NCBI GenBank assembly: GCA_965221215.1
Contig: OZ244872.1
Coordinates: 2,046,001-2,110,000, forward strand
DNA length: 64,000 nucleotides
Reading direction: 5' to 3'
Source: Aldehydirespirator sp965221215
GTDB lineage: Bacteria > Actinomycetota > Acidimicrobiia > Acidimicrobiales > Aldehydirespiratoraceae
Positions 43,954 to 52,597 of the stretch are shown here, one piece after another. The notes beneath the pieces were generated by a model. That model was not told where the DNA came from. It worked only from the letters and a program-made list of their open reading frames with translations, and searched no databases. Every line of letters begins with the position of its first letter. Position 1 is the first letter of the stretch. The position numbers and the translations under genes were made by a program.

Positions 43954-44796
43954 ATGAGAGTCGCTGTTTCTGTGATCAACATGAAAGGCGGAGTCGGCAA
44001 GACAACGATCGCGACTCTGCTCTGCCAGCGCTTGTCGCGCGCCCACAAGGTCTTAGCGATCGACTTGGACCCTCAGGCCAACATGTCGCAAGCGCTCATG
44101 GGTGAAGACGGATACCGGAGGTTCCTGGCCGACAACTCCCCGTCCGTGGTTGAAGTGTTCAAGGGATATCAACCCCCCGGCAGCGCACCCTCACCAACAC
44201 CGCTGGATGCGACCGAGGTGGCGCGGACAATCCGGCGGAGCCACAACGGCGAACTGCGCATCGTTCCTTCCCGGTTCGACTTCTCCGACAACCTGCGTGA
44301 CGCATCAAGAGCCGACGATCAAGCTCTCGCTCGCTTCATCGCCGACAGTTTCCACGATGTCGACATCGTCTTGATCGACTGCGCCCCGACGGAGTCGGTT
44401 CTCACGCGGGCTGCCTACCACGCGTCACGGTATCTGCTCGTTCCCGTTCGCCCGGAGTACTTCGCAACCATCGGATTCCCGCTGCTGCATAAGTCGCTGG
44501 AGGATTTCAGGGGGAGCAACCCCGGTCACGAGATCGATGTGCTCGGCGTCGTGATCAACGATGCGGGCTATGACGGCGGGAATCAGGGCGGGCCTGAGAG
44601 GATACGGGCGATGGCCGAGATCGAGGACGAAGCCGCCGATCACCACTGGAGGATCTTCGCCAATCAGATCCCGTTCTCCCGTGGGTTCCCGAAGATGATG
44701 CGCGGGGACTACAACTACCTCGGCAATGCCCCGATGTTCTACGATTTCGCGGAGGAGCTGCGCGACTGCTTAGCAGAGGAGGGATACTTGTCGTGA
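43954..44796 (+). CDS. ParA-type ATPase
   Basis: 280 residues. The deviant Walker A KGGVGKTT is at residues 11-18, IDLDPQANMSQALMG is switch I region, and VDIVLIDCAPTESVLTRAAYH holds Walker B. It is most similar to plasmid/phage ParA proteins. ATG 43954 has GGGAGGTG 4 bases upstream. The end overlaps the next gene by 4 bases (GTGA). Instead of ParB it is paired with an unfamiliar protein, so it may not serve DNA segregation. Confidence 0.9.
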   Translation: MRVAVSVINMKGGVGKTTIATLLCQRLSRAHKVLAIDLDPQANMSQALMGEDGYRRFLADNSPSVVEVFKGYQPPGSAPSPTPLDATEVARTIRRSHNGELRIVPSRFDFSDNLRDASRADDQALARFIADSFHDVDIVLIDCAPTESVLTRAAYHASRYLLVPVRPEYFATIGFPLLHKSLEDFRGSNPGHEIDVLGVVINDAGYDGGNQGGPERIRAMAEIEDEAADHHWRIFANQIPFSRGFPKMMRGDYNYLGNAPMFYDFAEELRDCLAEEGYLS

Positions 44797-45287
44797 CGGG
44801 AGACCGACTCGCCGCCTCGCTACGCGAACTAGTGCAAGAGCACGGGCTCAAGCAGGTCAGCCGGTCGCTCCACGAGATCGGTGGGCCCGACGGCCCTGCA
44901 CAGGACGCGGCACCCAGCACCGGCCAGCCGGCTCAGCGCTCGGCAGCCAGGCGGGGCAATCAGAAGCGTGCCCCCACCGCGCTAGAGCGCGCCAACAAGA
45001 TGGACCTGCCGAGGGAGACAGCCGACAGCGTCGTAGAACTCGCAAGGCGGTTCGACAAGAAGTCCTTCTTGCCGACCTTCGGCGACATCGCCCATTTCTG
45101 CCACGTCTACGACATCGACGAGCCAGCATCGAAGTCCCGAGCCTCTGCGATTCCGCGGGTCTTCCGGGCCATCGCGGCCATGGACGCCGAGGACATCCAG
45201 ATGCTGCTGGACTACGGCGCGTTCTCCGGCCCATCACGTCTCGGGCCGATAGCCGACGCAATAGCCCGCAGCACAGCGCGCGCCTGA
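44793..45287 (+). CDS. partner of ParA-type ATPase, unknown
   Basis: 164 residues. N-terminal helix (LAASLRELVQEHGLKQVSRSL), a low-complexity Gln/Ala/Arg linker, then a C-terminal region KKSFLPTFGDIAHFCHVYDI, KSRASAIPRVFRAIAAMDAE and SRLGPIADAI that looks like a conserved domain, though I cannot name it. No ParB-type HTH is seen. GTG start overlaps the ParA stop by 4 bases. It is the last gene of the island before tRNA-Glu. Confidence 0.75.
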   Translation: MTGDRLAASLRELVQEHGLKQVSRSLHEIGGPDGPAQDAAPSTGQPAQRSAARRGNQKRAPTALERANKMDLPRETADSVVELARRFDKKSFLPTFGDIAHFCHVYDIDEPASKSRASAIPRVFRAIAAMDAEDIQMLLDYGAFSGPSRLGPIADAIARSTARA

Positions 45288-45463
45288 GCCCTGCCGTCAC
45301 GACGGGCGCCACGAGGGCTCCCTCTGCGCCTGAGGCCCGTCAAGGGTGGCATCCAGTCAATGCTACTCGGCCACCGAGTTCGGAGCGATACTCCAAGTAA
45401 TAGCACGATTCTGATTCTCAGCCATTTTTCGAGGTCAGAGGGTATTTTTTGGGCTGGCAGTGG

Positions 45464-45536
45464 CACCCCGTACGGGATTTGAACCCGTGCTACCACCTTG
45501 AGAGGGTGGCGTCCTAGGCCGCTAGACGAACGGGGC
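45464..45536 (-). tRNA. tRNA-Glu(CTC)
   Basis: Minus strand. Acceptor GCCCCGT pairs with ACGGGGT (G1:U72 as in other actinobacterial Glu tRNAs), discriminator G, then an encoded CCA (45461-45463). Anticodon stem CCACC/GGTGG with loop CTCTCAA, anticodon CTC. T loop GGGTTCAAATCCC. The 3' end marks the right border of the accessory island. Confidence 0.96.
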
Positions 45537-45575
45537 AGGTGTGCCGCGGCTGTCCGCGGCGGGCGCAGCATATCG

Positions 45576-45625
45576 CCGTGCTTCCCGCTCTTGTTCGCTG
45601 CGCTTGCGGGCCGTTCGGGCCGTGG
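45576..45625 (-). repeat. internal fragment of the MITE-like element
   Basis: CTTCCCGCTCTTGTTCGCTG then CGCTTGCGGGCCGTTCGGGC matches the core of the dispersed element, between tRNA-Glu and tRNA-Gln. Neither inverted end is present. The rest of the 45288-45736 gap, apart from the two tRNAs, shows no gene. Confidence 0.75.
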
Positions 45626-45626
45626 G

Positions 45627-45698
45627 TTCGGGGAGGAGGACTTGAACCCCCAATGGCTGGGCCAGAACCAGCTGTGTTACCGATTACACCATCCCCGA
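45627..45698 (-). tRNA. tRNA-Gln(CTG)
   Basis: Minus strand. Acceptor TCGGGGA pairs with TCCCCGA, discriminator A, CCA not encoded. Anticodon stem GCTGG/CCAGC with loop TTCTGGC, anticodon CTG. D arm GGTGTAATCGGTAACAC and a T arm of GGGGGTTCAAGTCCTCC. It is 90 bases upstream of tRNA-Glu in the same direction. Confidence 0.95.
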
Positions 45699-45736
45699 TA
45701 GAGCGCCTCAGGCTATCCGGCGGCGCCGGACCCGCC

Positions 45737-46774
45737 TCATGCGGCTGCGCTGGCGTTGAGGTCGGCTAGCTGGCCCTTGGTGCCCAGCGCGATCAGCATG
45801 TCGTCGGCGGCCAGCACGAAGTCGTCGGGCGGGTCGGTCACGAACGAGCCGCCGCGGCGCACCGCCAGGATCGTCGCACCGGTCGACTCGCTAATGCCGC
45901 ACTCGGCCAGCGTCCGGCCGGCTAGCGGGCTGCCGTGGGTGACCGGGGTCTCGGCGAGGCGCACCGAGAGCTGGCCGGCGTGCATGGTCACGCCCAGGAA
46001 GTCGGCCACATTGGGCTCCAGCACCAGCGCAGCCATCCTCGCACCGCCGATCTCGTGGGTGTTGACCACCCGGTCCACCCCGGCCTGGCGCAGCTTCGGC
46101 TCGGCGGAGAACTCGTTGGAGCGAGCCACGATGAACAGGTTCGGGCACATCGAGCGAGCCGTGAGGGCGATGTAGAGGTTGTCGATGTCGGAGTCGAGGG
46201 CGAGCACCAGCGTGGTGGCCCGCTCCAGCCCGGCCGATTCCAGCACGCTGTCGTCGGTGGCCTCGCCGATGACGGTGTGCGGCAATTCCTCGTCGAGGTC
46301 TCGGCGGTCGACCACTACCAGCGTGCGGCCCGCCGCGGCCAGCTCGCGGTGGATAGCCCGCCCGACCTGCCCGAAGCCGCACAACACCACATGGTCGCTC
46401 AGCCGGTCGATCTGCTTCTGCATGCGCCGCCTCCGAATCTCGACGTCGAGCCGCCCCTCGAACAGCGACTCTATGAGCACGGTCAGGATGTAGAGGGCCG
46501 TGCCCACCCCGAACAGGATCAGCAGCACGGTGAACACCCGGTAGCTGTCGGTGACGGTGCCGATCTCGTCATAGCCGACCGTGGTGATGGTGATTACGGT
46601 CTGGTAGAGGGCCTCGCCCACGGTCAACCCGAGGCGGTAGTAGCCGAACGTGCCCGCGGCGATCACAACTGCCAGCCCGATCATCCCGGCCCAGAAACGG
46701 CCCCACGGATCCTTGGGAGCGCCCCTCACCAGATACGGCGAACGGCTTCGGCGACGCCGAATGCTGAACCTCAC
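45737..46774 (-). CDS. TrkA-type potassium channel (Kch/MthK-like)
   Basis: 345 residues. Two membrane helices flank the pore loop TITTVGYDEIG with filter TVGYD at residues 65-69. An RCK/TrkA-N domain follows (HVVLCGFGQVGRAIHRELAA, VVVDRRD, NLYIALTARSMCPNLFIVAR), then a TrkA-C domain (FVLAADDMLIALGTKGQLA). GTG 46774 is 8 bases after TATTGT and is preferred over ATG 46836. The open frame further upstream shadows the methyltransferase. Confidence 0.93.
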   Translation of the reverse strand: MRFSIRRRRSRSPYLVRGAPKDPWGRFWAGMIGLAVVIAAGTFGYYRLGLTVGEALYQTVITITTVGYDEIGTVTDSYRVFTVLLILFGVGTALYILTVLIESLFEGRLDVEIRRRRMQKQIDRLSDHVVLCGFGQVGRAIHRELAAAGRTLVVVDRRDLDEELPHTVIGEATDDSVLESAGLERATTLVLALDSDIDNLYIALTARSMCPNLFIVARSNEFSAEPKLRQAGVDRVVNTHEIGGARMAALVLEPNVADFLGVTMHAGQLSVRLAETPVTHGSPLAGRTLAECGISESTGATILAVRRGGSFVTDPPDDFVLAADDMLIALGTKGQLADLNASAAA

Positions 46775-46894
46775 CGCAGCCAACAATAGATGCAGCGCAC
46801 AACGCGAGAAGCGCTTCGGTCCGCGGCGACAGCTCATCTGCTGGCGCTCGTCCGAGGCCGGACGCAGCAGAGGGGGCTTGTACCTTTGGCCGGC

Positions 46895-47506
46895 GTGAGC
46901 GAGACGGTGGGCGTCGGACCCCATCCCGAGCCGTGGCCCGCCGGCGACCACCTTGATATTGAACTGCTGGCCGACGGCGACCGGCGCAACGTGGTCGACC
47001 GCTACCGCTACTGGACCGTGGACGCCATCAGGGCCGACCTCGACACCCGGAGGCATCCCTTCCATGTCGCCATCGAGAACTGGGAGCACGACCGCAACAT
47101 CGGCACGGTGGTGCGCACCGCCAACGCCTTCGCCGCGGCCGCGGTGCACATCGTGGGACGGAGGCGCTGGAACCGGCGCGGGGCGATGATGACCGACGTG
47201 TACCAGCACATCCGCCACCACGCCTCGATTGAGGAGCTGGCCGCCTGGGCCGCCGCTGAGGACCTGCGGCTGGTGGGCGTGGACAACCTGCCGGGCGCAA
47301 CCCCGCTGGAGACGACCGAGCTGCCCCAGCGGTGCGTGCTGCTGTTCGGCCAGGAAGGCCCGGGCCTGTCAGCGGAGGCGAGGGCAACCGCGGCGCAGGT
47401 GGTGTCGATCGCCCAGTACGGCTCCACCCGCTCCATCAACGCCGGAGTGGCCGCCGGAATAGCCATGCACACCTGGATCCGCCAATGGACCCCGCCTCCG
47501 GCCTGA
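46895..47506 (+). CDS. SpoU/TrmH-family RNA methyltransferase
   Basis: 203 residues. It transfers methyl to RNA ribose 2'-OH. SPOUT knot motifs: ENWEHDRNIGTVVRTANAF (motif 1), LLFGQEGPGLSAEA (motif 2) and STRSINAGVAAGIAMHTW (motif 3). The start is GTG 46895, 8 bases after TACCTT. It is divergent from the K+ channel and 51 bases before valS. Target RNA unknown. Confidence 0.92.
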   Translation: MSETVGVGPHPEPWPAGDHLDIELLADGDRRNVVDRYRYWTVDAIRADLDTRRHPFHVAIENWEHDRNIGTVVRTANAFAAAAVHIVGRRRWNRRGAMMTDVYQHIRHHASIEELAAWAAAEDLRLVGVDNLPGATPLETTELPQRCVLLFGQEGPGLSAEARATAAQVVSIAQYGSTRSINAGVAAGIAMHTWIRQWTPPPA

Positions 47507-47557
47507 GCACGGTGGCGTCATTGGGGCGGGTGAAGAGCGGTTAGCGTTGGCGCCCGC

Positions 47558-50245
47558 ATGAACCGACCTGTCCACGAGACGCCGAGCCGGGCTGCGGTCC
47601 CCGACAAGCCTGTCCTGGAGGGCCTCGAGGCCAAGTGGGACGCCGCCTGGGAGGCTTCGGGGATCTACCGCTTCGAGGAGGGCCGGCCCCGCGGCGAGGT
47701 GTTCTCCATCGACACTCCCCCGCCGACGGTGAGCGGCTCGCTGCACGTCGGCCACGTCTTCAGCTACACCCACACCGACATCATCGCCCGCCACCGCCGC
47801 ATGGCCGGCCAGGCCGTGTTCTACCCCATGGGCTGGGACGACAACGGCCTGCCCACCGAGCGCCGGGTGCAGAACTACTACGGCGTGCGCTGTGACCCGT
47901 CGCTGCCGCACGACCCGGACTTCGCGGCGCCGCCCGACGCGGGGCGGCCCTCGGCGGTGGCCAAGCGGCGGACCATCTCGGTGAGCCGGCCCAACTTCAT
48001 CGAGCTGTGCGAGGAGCTCACCGCCTCCGACGAGCAGGCCTTCGAGAACCTGTTCCGGCGCATCGGGCTGTCGGTGGACTGGACCCGCACCTACACCACC
48101 ATCGACGCCCGCTGTCGGCGGGTGTCGCAGCTCGCCTTCCTCGAGAACCTCGAGCGGGGCGAGGCCTACCAGATCGAGGCCCCGTCGCTGTGGGACGTGA
48201 CCTTCCAGACTGCGGTGGCCCAGGCCGAGCTCGACGACCGGGAGGTGCCCGGCGCCTACCACAAGCTGCGCTTCGCCGCCGCCGAGGGCGCTGACGGCCC
48301 CGGTGGCGGCGCCGACATCTGGATCGACACCACCCGGCCCGAGCTGGTGCCATCGTGCGTGGCGCTGGTCGCCCATCCCGACGACAGCCGCTACCGGCCG
48401 CGGTTCGGCACCACGGTGCGCACCCCAGTGTTCGGCGTGGAGGTGCCGGTGCTGGCCCACCGCCTCGCCGACCCCGACAAGGGCACCGGCATCGCCATGA
48501 TCTGCACCTTCGGCGACACCGCCGACGTGACCTGGTGGCGCGAGCTCGACCTGCCGGTACGCACCGTGATCGGGCGCGACGGGCGCCTCGCGGCCGAGCC
48601 GCCCGCGGTCATCGAGTCACAGCAGGGCCGGGCCGCCTACGCCCGCCTGGCCGGCAAGACCGCGGCTGCGGCCCGCACCGAGATCGCGGCCGTATTCACC
48701 GAGTCCGGCGACATCGACGGCGAGCCCCGGCCCATCACCCATCCGGTCAAGTTCTTCGAGAAGGGCGACAAGCCGCTGGAGATCGTGTCGAGCCGCCAGT
48801 GGTACATCCGCAACGGCGGGCGCGACGACGACCTGCGCCAGGCCCTGATCGACCGGGGCGTCGAGATGAACTGGGTTCCCGGCTACATGCGGGCCCGCTA
48901 CGAGAGCTGGATCGCGGGGCTCAGCGGCGACTGGCTCATCAGCCGCCAACGCTTCTTCGGGGTGCCCATCCCGCTGTGGTACCGCCTCGACGCTTCCGGC
49001 TCGCCCGACTGGGGCCAGCCGATCCGGCCCGAGGCCGCCGCCCTGCCGATCGACCCGTCGTCGGACTGCCCGCCCGGCTGCGACGAGTCCCAACGGGGCC
49101 GCCCCGGCGGCTTCATCGGCGACCCCGACGTGATGGACACTTGGGCCACATCGTCGCTCACCCCCCAGATCGCCACCGGCTGGCGCGCCGACGAGGCCCT
49201 GTATTCCTCCACGTTCCCGATGGACATGCGGCCCCAGGCCCACGACATCATCCGGACCTGGCTGTTCTCCACGGTGGTGAGGGCCCACTTCGACGCCGGC
49301 ACTGTGCCGTGGCGCAACTGCGCGCTGTCGGGCTGGATCCTCGACCCCGACCGCAAGAAGATGTCCAAGTCTCGGGGCAATGTGCAGGTGCCCACCGACC
49401 TGCTCGAGCGCTACGGGGCCGACGCGGTGCGCTACTGGGCGGCGTGCGGGCGTCCCGGCACCGACACCGCCTTCGACGAGCAGCAGTTCCGCATCGGCCG
49501 GCGCCTGGCCGTCAAGCTGCTCAACGCCTCCAAGTTCGTGCTGCGCTTCGACGAGCTCGACGACGAGGCGGCCCAGATCGTGCGAGATCGGGCTGCGGCT
49601 GCGGGGCCGCGTGTGTTCTCCGACGCGGTGCCGGACGGGATCACCGAGCCGCTGGACCGCTCGATGCTGCACCGGCTGGCCGGCCTGGTCGACGAGGCCA
49701 CCCGGGCGCTGGAGTCGTTCGACTACGCCCGGGCCCTGGAGCGCACCGAGACGTTCTTCTGGGCGTTCACCGACGATCATGTGGAGCTGGTGAAGGCTCG
49801 GGCCTACGGCGAGCACGGGCCCGCCGCCGCGGTGTCGGCCCGGTTGTCGCTGCAGTTCTCGCTGCGGGTGCTCCAGCAGCTTCTGGCCCCGTTCATGCCC
49901 TTCGTGACCGAGGAGGTGTGGAGCTGGTGGCAGGAAGGCTCGATCCACGCCTCCGCGTGGCCCAGCCCCGTGGTGTTGCGAGCCGCAGCCGGGCCGAGCG
50001 ACGACCTGCCGAGCACGGTGGCGGCCGCAGTGCTGCGAGAGGTGCGCCGGGCCAAGTCGGAGGCCAAGCGGCCGCTGCGCACCGAGGTGCTGCAGGCCAC
50101 CGTGACCGACACGCCCGAGCGGATCGCAGTGCTGGCCGCCGTCGCCGACGACGTGTGCGCCGCAGGCCGAGTCAGCAAGCTGCTCACAGCCGAGGGATCC
50201 GAGCTCTCGGTCGCCTGCGAGCTGGCGGCTGAAGCCCCGAACTAG
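47558..50245 (+). CDS. valS: valine-tRNA ligase
   Basis: 895-residue class I synthetase. HIGH-type HVGH at residues 63-66 (GSLHVGHVFSYTHTD) and KMSKS at 601-605, with the editing CP1 domain between (IDTTRPELVPSCVALVAHPD). The C-terminal anticodon-binding domain has LAPFMPFVTEEVWSWW. ATG 47558. It ends one base before the convergent amine oxidase stop, leaving no room for a terminator. Confidence 0.97.
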   Translation: MNRPVHETPSRAAVPDKPVLEGLEAKWDAAWEASGIYRFEEGRPRGEVFSIDTPPPTVSGSLHVGHVFSYTHTDIIARHRRMAGQAVFYPMGWDDNGLPTERRVQNYYGVRCDPSLPHDPDFAAPPDAGRPSAVAKRRTISVSRPNFIELCEELTASDEQAFENLFRRIGLSVDWTRTYTTIDARCRRVSQLAFLENLERGEAYQIEAPSLWDVTFQTAVAQAELDDREVPGAYHKLRFAAAEGADGPGGGADIWIDTTRPELVPSCVALVAHPDDSRYRPRFGTTVRTPVFGVEVPVLAHRLADPDKGTGIAMICTFGDTADVTWWRELDLPVRTVIGRDGRLAAEPPAVIESQQGRAAYARLAGKTAAAARTEIAAVFTESGDIDGEPRPITHPVKFFEKGDKPLEIVSSRQWYIRNGGRDDDLRQALIDRGVEMNWVPGYMRARYESWIAGLSGDWLISRQRFFGVPIPLWYRLDASGSPDWGQPIRPEAAALPIDPSSDCPPGCDESQRGRPGGFIGDPDVMDTWATSSLTPQIATGWRADEALYSSTFPMDMRPQAHDIIRTWLFSTVVRAHFDAGTVPWRNCALSGWILDPDRKKMSKSRGNVQVPTDLLERYGADAVRYWAACGRPGTDTAFDEQQFRIGRRLAVKLLNASKFVLRFDELDDEAAQIVRDRAAAAGPRVFSDAVPDGITEPLDRSMLHRLAGLVDEATRALESFDYARALERTETFFWAFTDDHVELVKARAYGEHGPAAAVSARLSLQFSLRVLQQLLAPFMPFVTEEVWSWWQEGSIHASAWPSPVVLRAAAGPSDDLPSTVAAAVLREVRRAKSEAKRPLRTEVLQATVTDTPERIAVLAAVADDVCAAGRVSKLLTAEGSELSVACELAAEAPN

Positions 50246-51655
50246 TCAGCGCGGGAGGCCGGCTATCTGGCGGGCGGCCCGGCGACCCGACAGCAGGGCG
50301 CCGTGCACTGTGGACGGGAAGCGGCTGTGGGTGGCCTCGCCCGCGAAGAACAGTCGCTCGCCAACCGGCTGGGACATCTCCTGGTAGGTCTCGAACTCCA
50401 CACCTGCCGGCAGGTACGAGTACGAGCCTCTGGTCCAAGGGTCCGAGCCCCAGCGGGTGCTGACCACTTCGCGGGGCTCGGGCACTTCGCCATAGACGGC
50501 CCGCAGGGTCTCGACTGCTCGGGCGGCCAGCTCGGCGTCGGAGTGCTGCTCGATCTCGGCCCCGAACGAGCCGGGGTTGAACATGGCCAGCACCGGCTGG
50601 CGCAGAAAGGGGTACAGGTTTAGCGTCTCGGACCACTGGCCCGGACGCTGTCCCGCATAGCCGATCCACTCGACGCCGCGATCCCAGAAGGCGTCGTCGA
50701 ACAGCAGGCACGTCCGGTTGAGGATTCCCATGTCCAGCGCGTCGATGGCGTGTTGCAGGTGCGGCGGCAGCGCCGGAGTGAACGAGATGGCCCCGGCCTT
50801 GAGAACGCCGAGGGGAACGGTGACGATCACCCGGTCGGCGGTGAACGTGTCGCCCGACTCAGTGGCGACGGTGACCGCCGGTCCGGTGTGATCGATCTGC
50901 GCCACCGGGTGGTGAAGCCTTATGTCGCGGCCCTCGGCCAGCACGTCGACGATCTGGCTGTACCCGGCCGCGAACACGACATCGCCGCCGCGCAGGGTGC
51001 TGGGCCCGTCGTAGCTCATGATCGACAGGTCGGAGATGTCGGCGCCGAACTCGTGCTCGAACATCGACGACAAGGCGTGCAGCCAGAGCCGCCGGGCGTC
51101 GCGGTCGAGGCGGTTGGCGGCGGCGAACTCCTCGAACACGTCGCGCAGCGACTGGTCGGGCCGCTCGTGGGCCAGCCTCATGTATTCGTGCCATTGTCCC
51201 GGCTCGACCGGCGCGATCGGCTGGCCGTCCCAGTCGTAGAGGACCGCGTTGTCGTAGTCGGACTCGACCGTGGAGATGCCGTTGCTCTCGGCGATCTCGT
51301 GTACCGGGTTGCCGCGGATGCCGTGGATCCAGGTGGCGCCCAGCTCGATGGGTATGCCTTCGCCGATGCTCGATGTCCAGATGCGCCCGCCGATCCGGTC
51401 GCGGGCCTCGAGCAGCACCACATCGTCGAAGCCCCGGATCTGCAGCTCGTCGGCCGCGGCCAGCGCTGCGATGCCAGCGCCCACGATGACGATCCGCTCG
51501 CCGGAAGCGCCGGTGTCGGCGGTGGCATCGGGACGGCTTCGGCTGCAGGCTGCCAGCAGGGCTGCAGCTGCCGCGCTGAGACCGCCGGTGATGAACCCCC
51601 GCCGGGGCAGCCCAAACGTCGATGCCTCGCCCATATGTGCCACGGTCTCGCCCAT
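50246..51655 (-). CDS. FAD-dependent amine oxidase, exported
   Basis: 469 residues. Twin-arginine-like LPRRGFITGG plus a lipobox-like LLAAC at the N-terminus suggests export as a Tat lipoprotein. FAD dinucleotide fold IVIVGAGIAALAAADEL, GGRIWT, and a C-terminal RLFFAGEATHSRFPSTVHGA match monoamine/polyamine oxidases. The ATG at 51655 lies in a solo repeat end (GAGGCCGAGCGAATGGGCGA); ATG 51634 (MGEASTFGLP) is a good alternative. Substrate unknown. Confidence 0.9.
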   Translation of the reverse strand: MGETVAHMGEASTFGLPRRGFITGGLSAAAAALLAACSRSRPDATADTGASGERIVIVGAGIAALAAADELQIRGFDDVVLLEARDRIGGRIWTSSIGEGIPIELGATWIHGIRGNPVHEIAESNGISTVESDYDNAVLYDWDGQPIAPVEPGQWHEYMRLAHERPDQSLRDVFEEFAAANRLDRDARRLWLHALSSMFEHEFGADISDLSIMSYDGPSTLRGGDVVFAAGYSQIVDVLAEGRDIRLHHPVAQIDHTGPAVTVATESGDTFTADRVIVTVPLGVLKAGAISFTPALPPHLQHAIDALDMGILNRTCLLFDDAFWDRGVEWIGYAGQRPGQWSETLNLYPFLRQPVLAMFNPGSFGAEIEQHSDAELAARAVETLRAVYGEVPEPREVVSTRWGSDPWTRGSYSYLPAGVEFETYQEMSQPVGERLFFAGEATHSRFPSTVHGALLSGRRAARQIAGLPR

Positions 51656-51747
51656 TCGCTCGGCCTCAGGTGAACATCAGGTTAGAACTTCGAGCCGGGC
51701 GGGCTCGGGGGCGGTTCGGGGGGCGTCTCGGGGGCTAGGGTCGGCTG

Positions 51748-52572
51748 GTGCGCATTCTTGTCACCAACGATGACGGCATCGACTCCATCGGACTGCATGT
51801 GCTGGCTCGGGCCATGGCCAAGCTCGGCGACGTGGTGGTGGTCGCCCCCGACAAGGAGTACTCCGGGTACGGCGCCGCCTTCGGTCCCCTGCATCTGATC
51901 CAGCCCGACGTGCACCGCGCCCGCATCGACGGGCTCGACGAAGTGTGGTCGGTCACCGGCCCGCCGGCGCTGTGTGTGATGTTCGGCCGTCTGAACCTGT
52001 TCGGGCACTACGACCTGGTGGTGGCCGGCATCAACCCTGGCGCCAATGTGGGCCGCTCGGTGTACCACTCGGGCACGGTCGGGGCCTGCCTGACCGCCCG
52101 CAACGGCGGCATGAGCGGCGTGGCCGTGAGCCAGACGGTGGAGTCGTTCGGGGTGGAGGGCCAAGGCTGGGAGGAGATGCTCGCCGATCAGCACTGGGAC
52201 ACCGCCGCGGCAGTGGGCGCAGCCGCGGTGGAGGGACTGGTGGCCGCGCTGCCGCCGGAACCGGTGGTGCTCAACATCAACGTGCCGGACCGGGAGCTTC
52301 ACGAGGTCAAGGGCTGGAAGCGCACCGAGGTGGGCATAGAGCCGCCCCGCTCGATGGCCACCGCACGCCTCGAACCCAGGCCGGGCCACACCGACGCCTT
52401 CCGGGTGAAGATGGACTGGGGCGAGGCCATCGAGCTGCCCGACTACACCGACGGCGGCGCGGTGATGGCCGGATGGGTGTCGGTGGGCTGGCTGGGCCGC
52501 CTGGAGGCCACCGAACCGGGCTTCGCCGGGGTCGCCGAGGCCGAGTCCCGCCTCGACCAGCTGCTGTCCTGA
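51748..52572 (+). CDS. surE: 5'-nucleotidase SurE
   Basis: 274 residues, metal-dependent nucleoside monophosphatase. N-terminal RILVTNDDGIDSIGL holds the DD metal ligands; YSGYGAAF, SGTVGACLTA and the conserved VVAGINPGANVGRSVYHSGT complete the site. GTG 51748 is 6 bases after TAGGGT. An ABC-F gene follows after 25 bases. Confidence 0.95.
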   Translation: MRILVTNDDGIDSIGLHVLARAMAKLGDVVVVAPDKEYSGYGAAFGPLHLIQPDVHRARIDGLDEVWSVTGPPALCVMFGRLNLFGHYDLVVAGINPGANVGRSVYHSGTVGACLTARNGGMSGVAVSQTVESFGVEGQGWEEMLADQHWDTAAAVGAAAVEGLVAALPPEPVVLNINVPDRELHEVKGWKRTEVGIEPPRSMATARLEPRPGHTDAFRVKMDWGEAIELPDYTDGGAVMAGWVSVGWLGRLEATEPGFAGVAEAESRLDQLLS

Positions 52573-52597
52573 CCCATCCGCCTCTAGGCGTTGCACG

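Noticed and set aside
45288..45460. Gene or small RNA after the ParA partner
   Set aside because: No frame with coding character and no convincing hairpin or T-run; only sequence leading to tRNA-Glu.
46775..47221. N-terminal extension of the K+ channel frame
   Set aside because: Antisense to the SpoU methyltransferase; the TATTGT box and family alignment favour GTG 46774.
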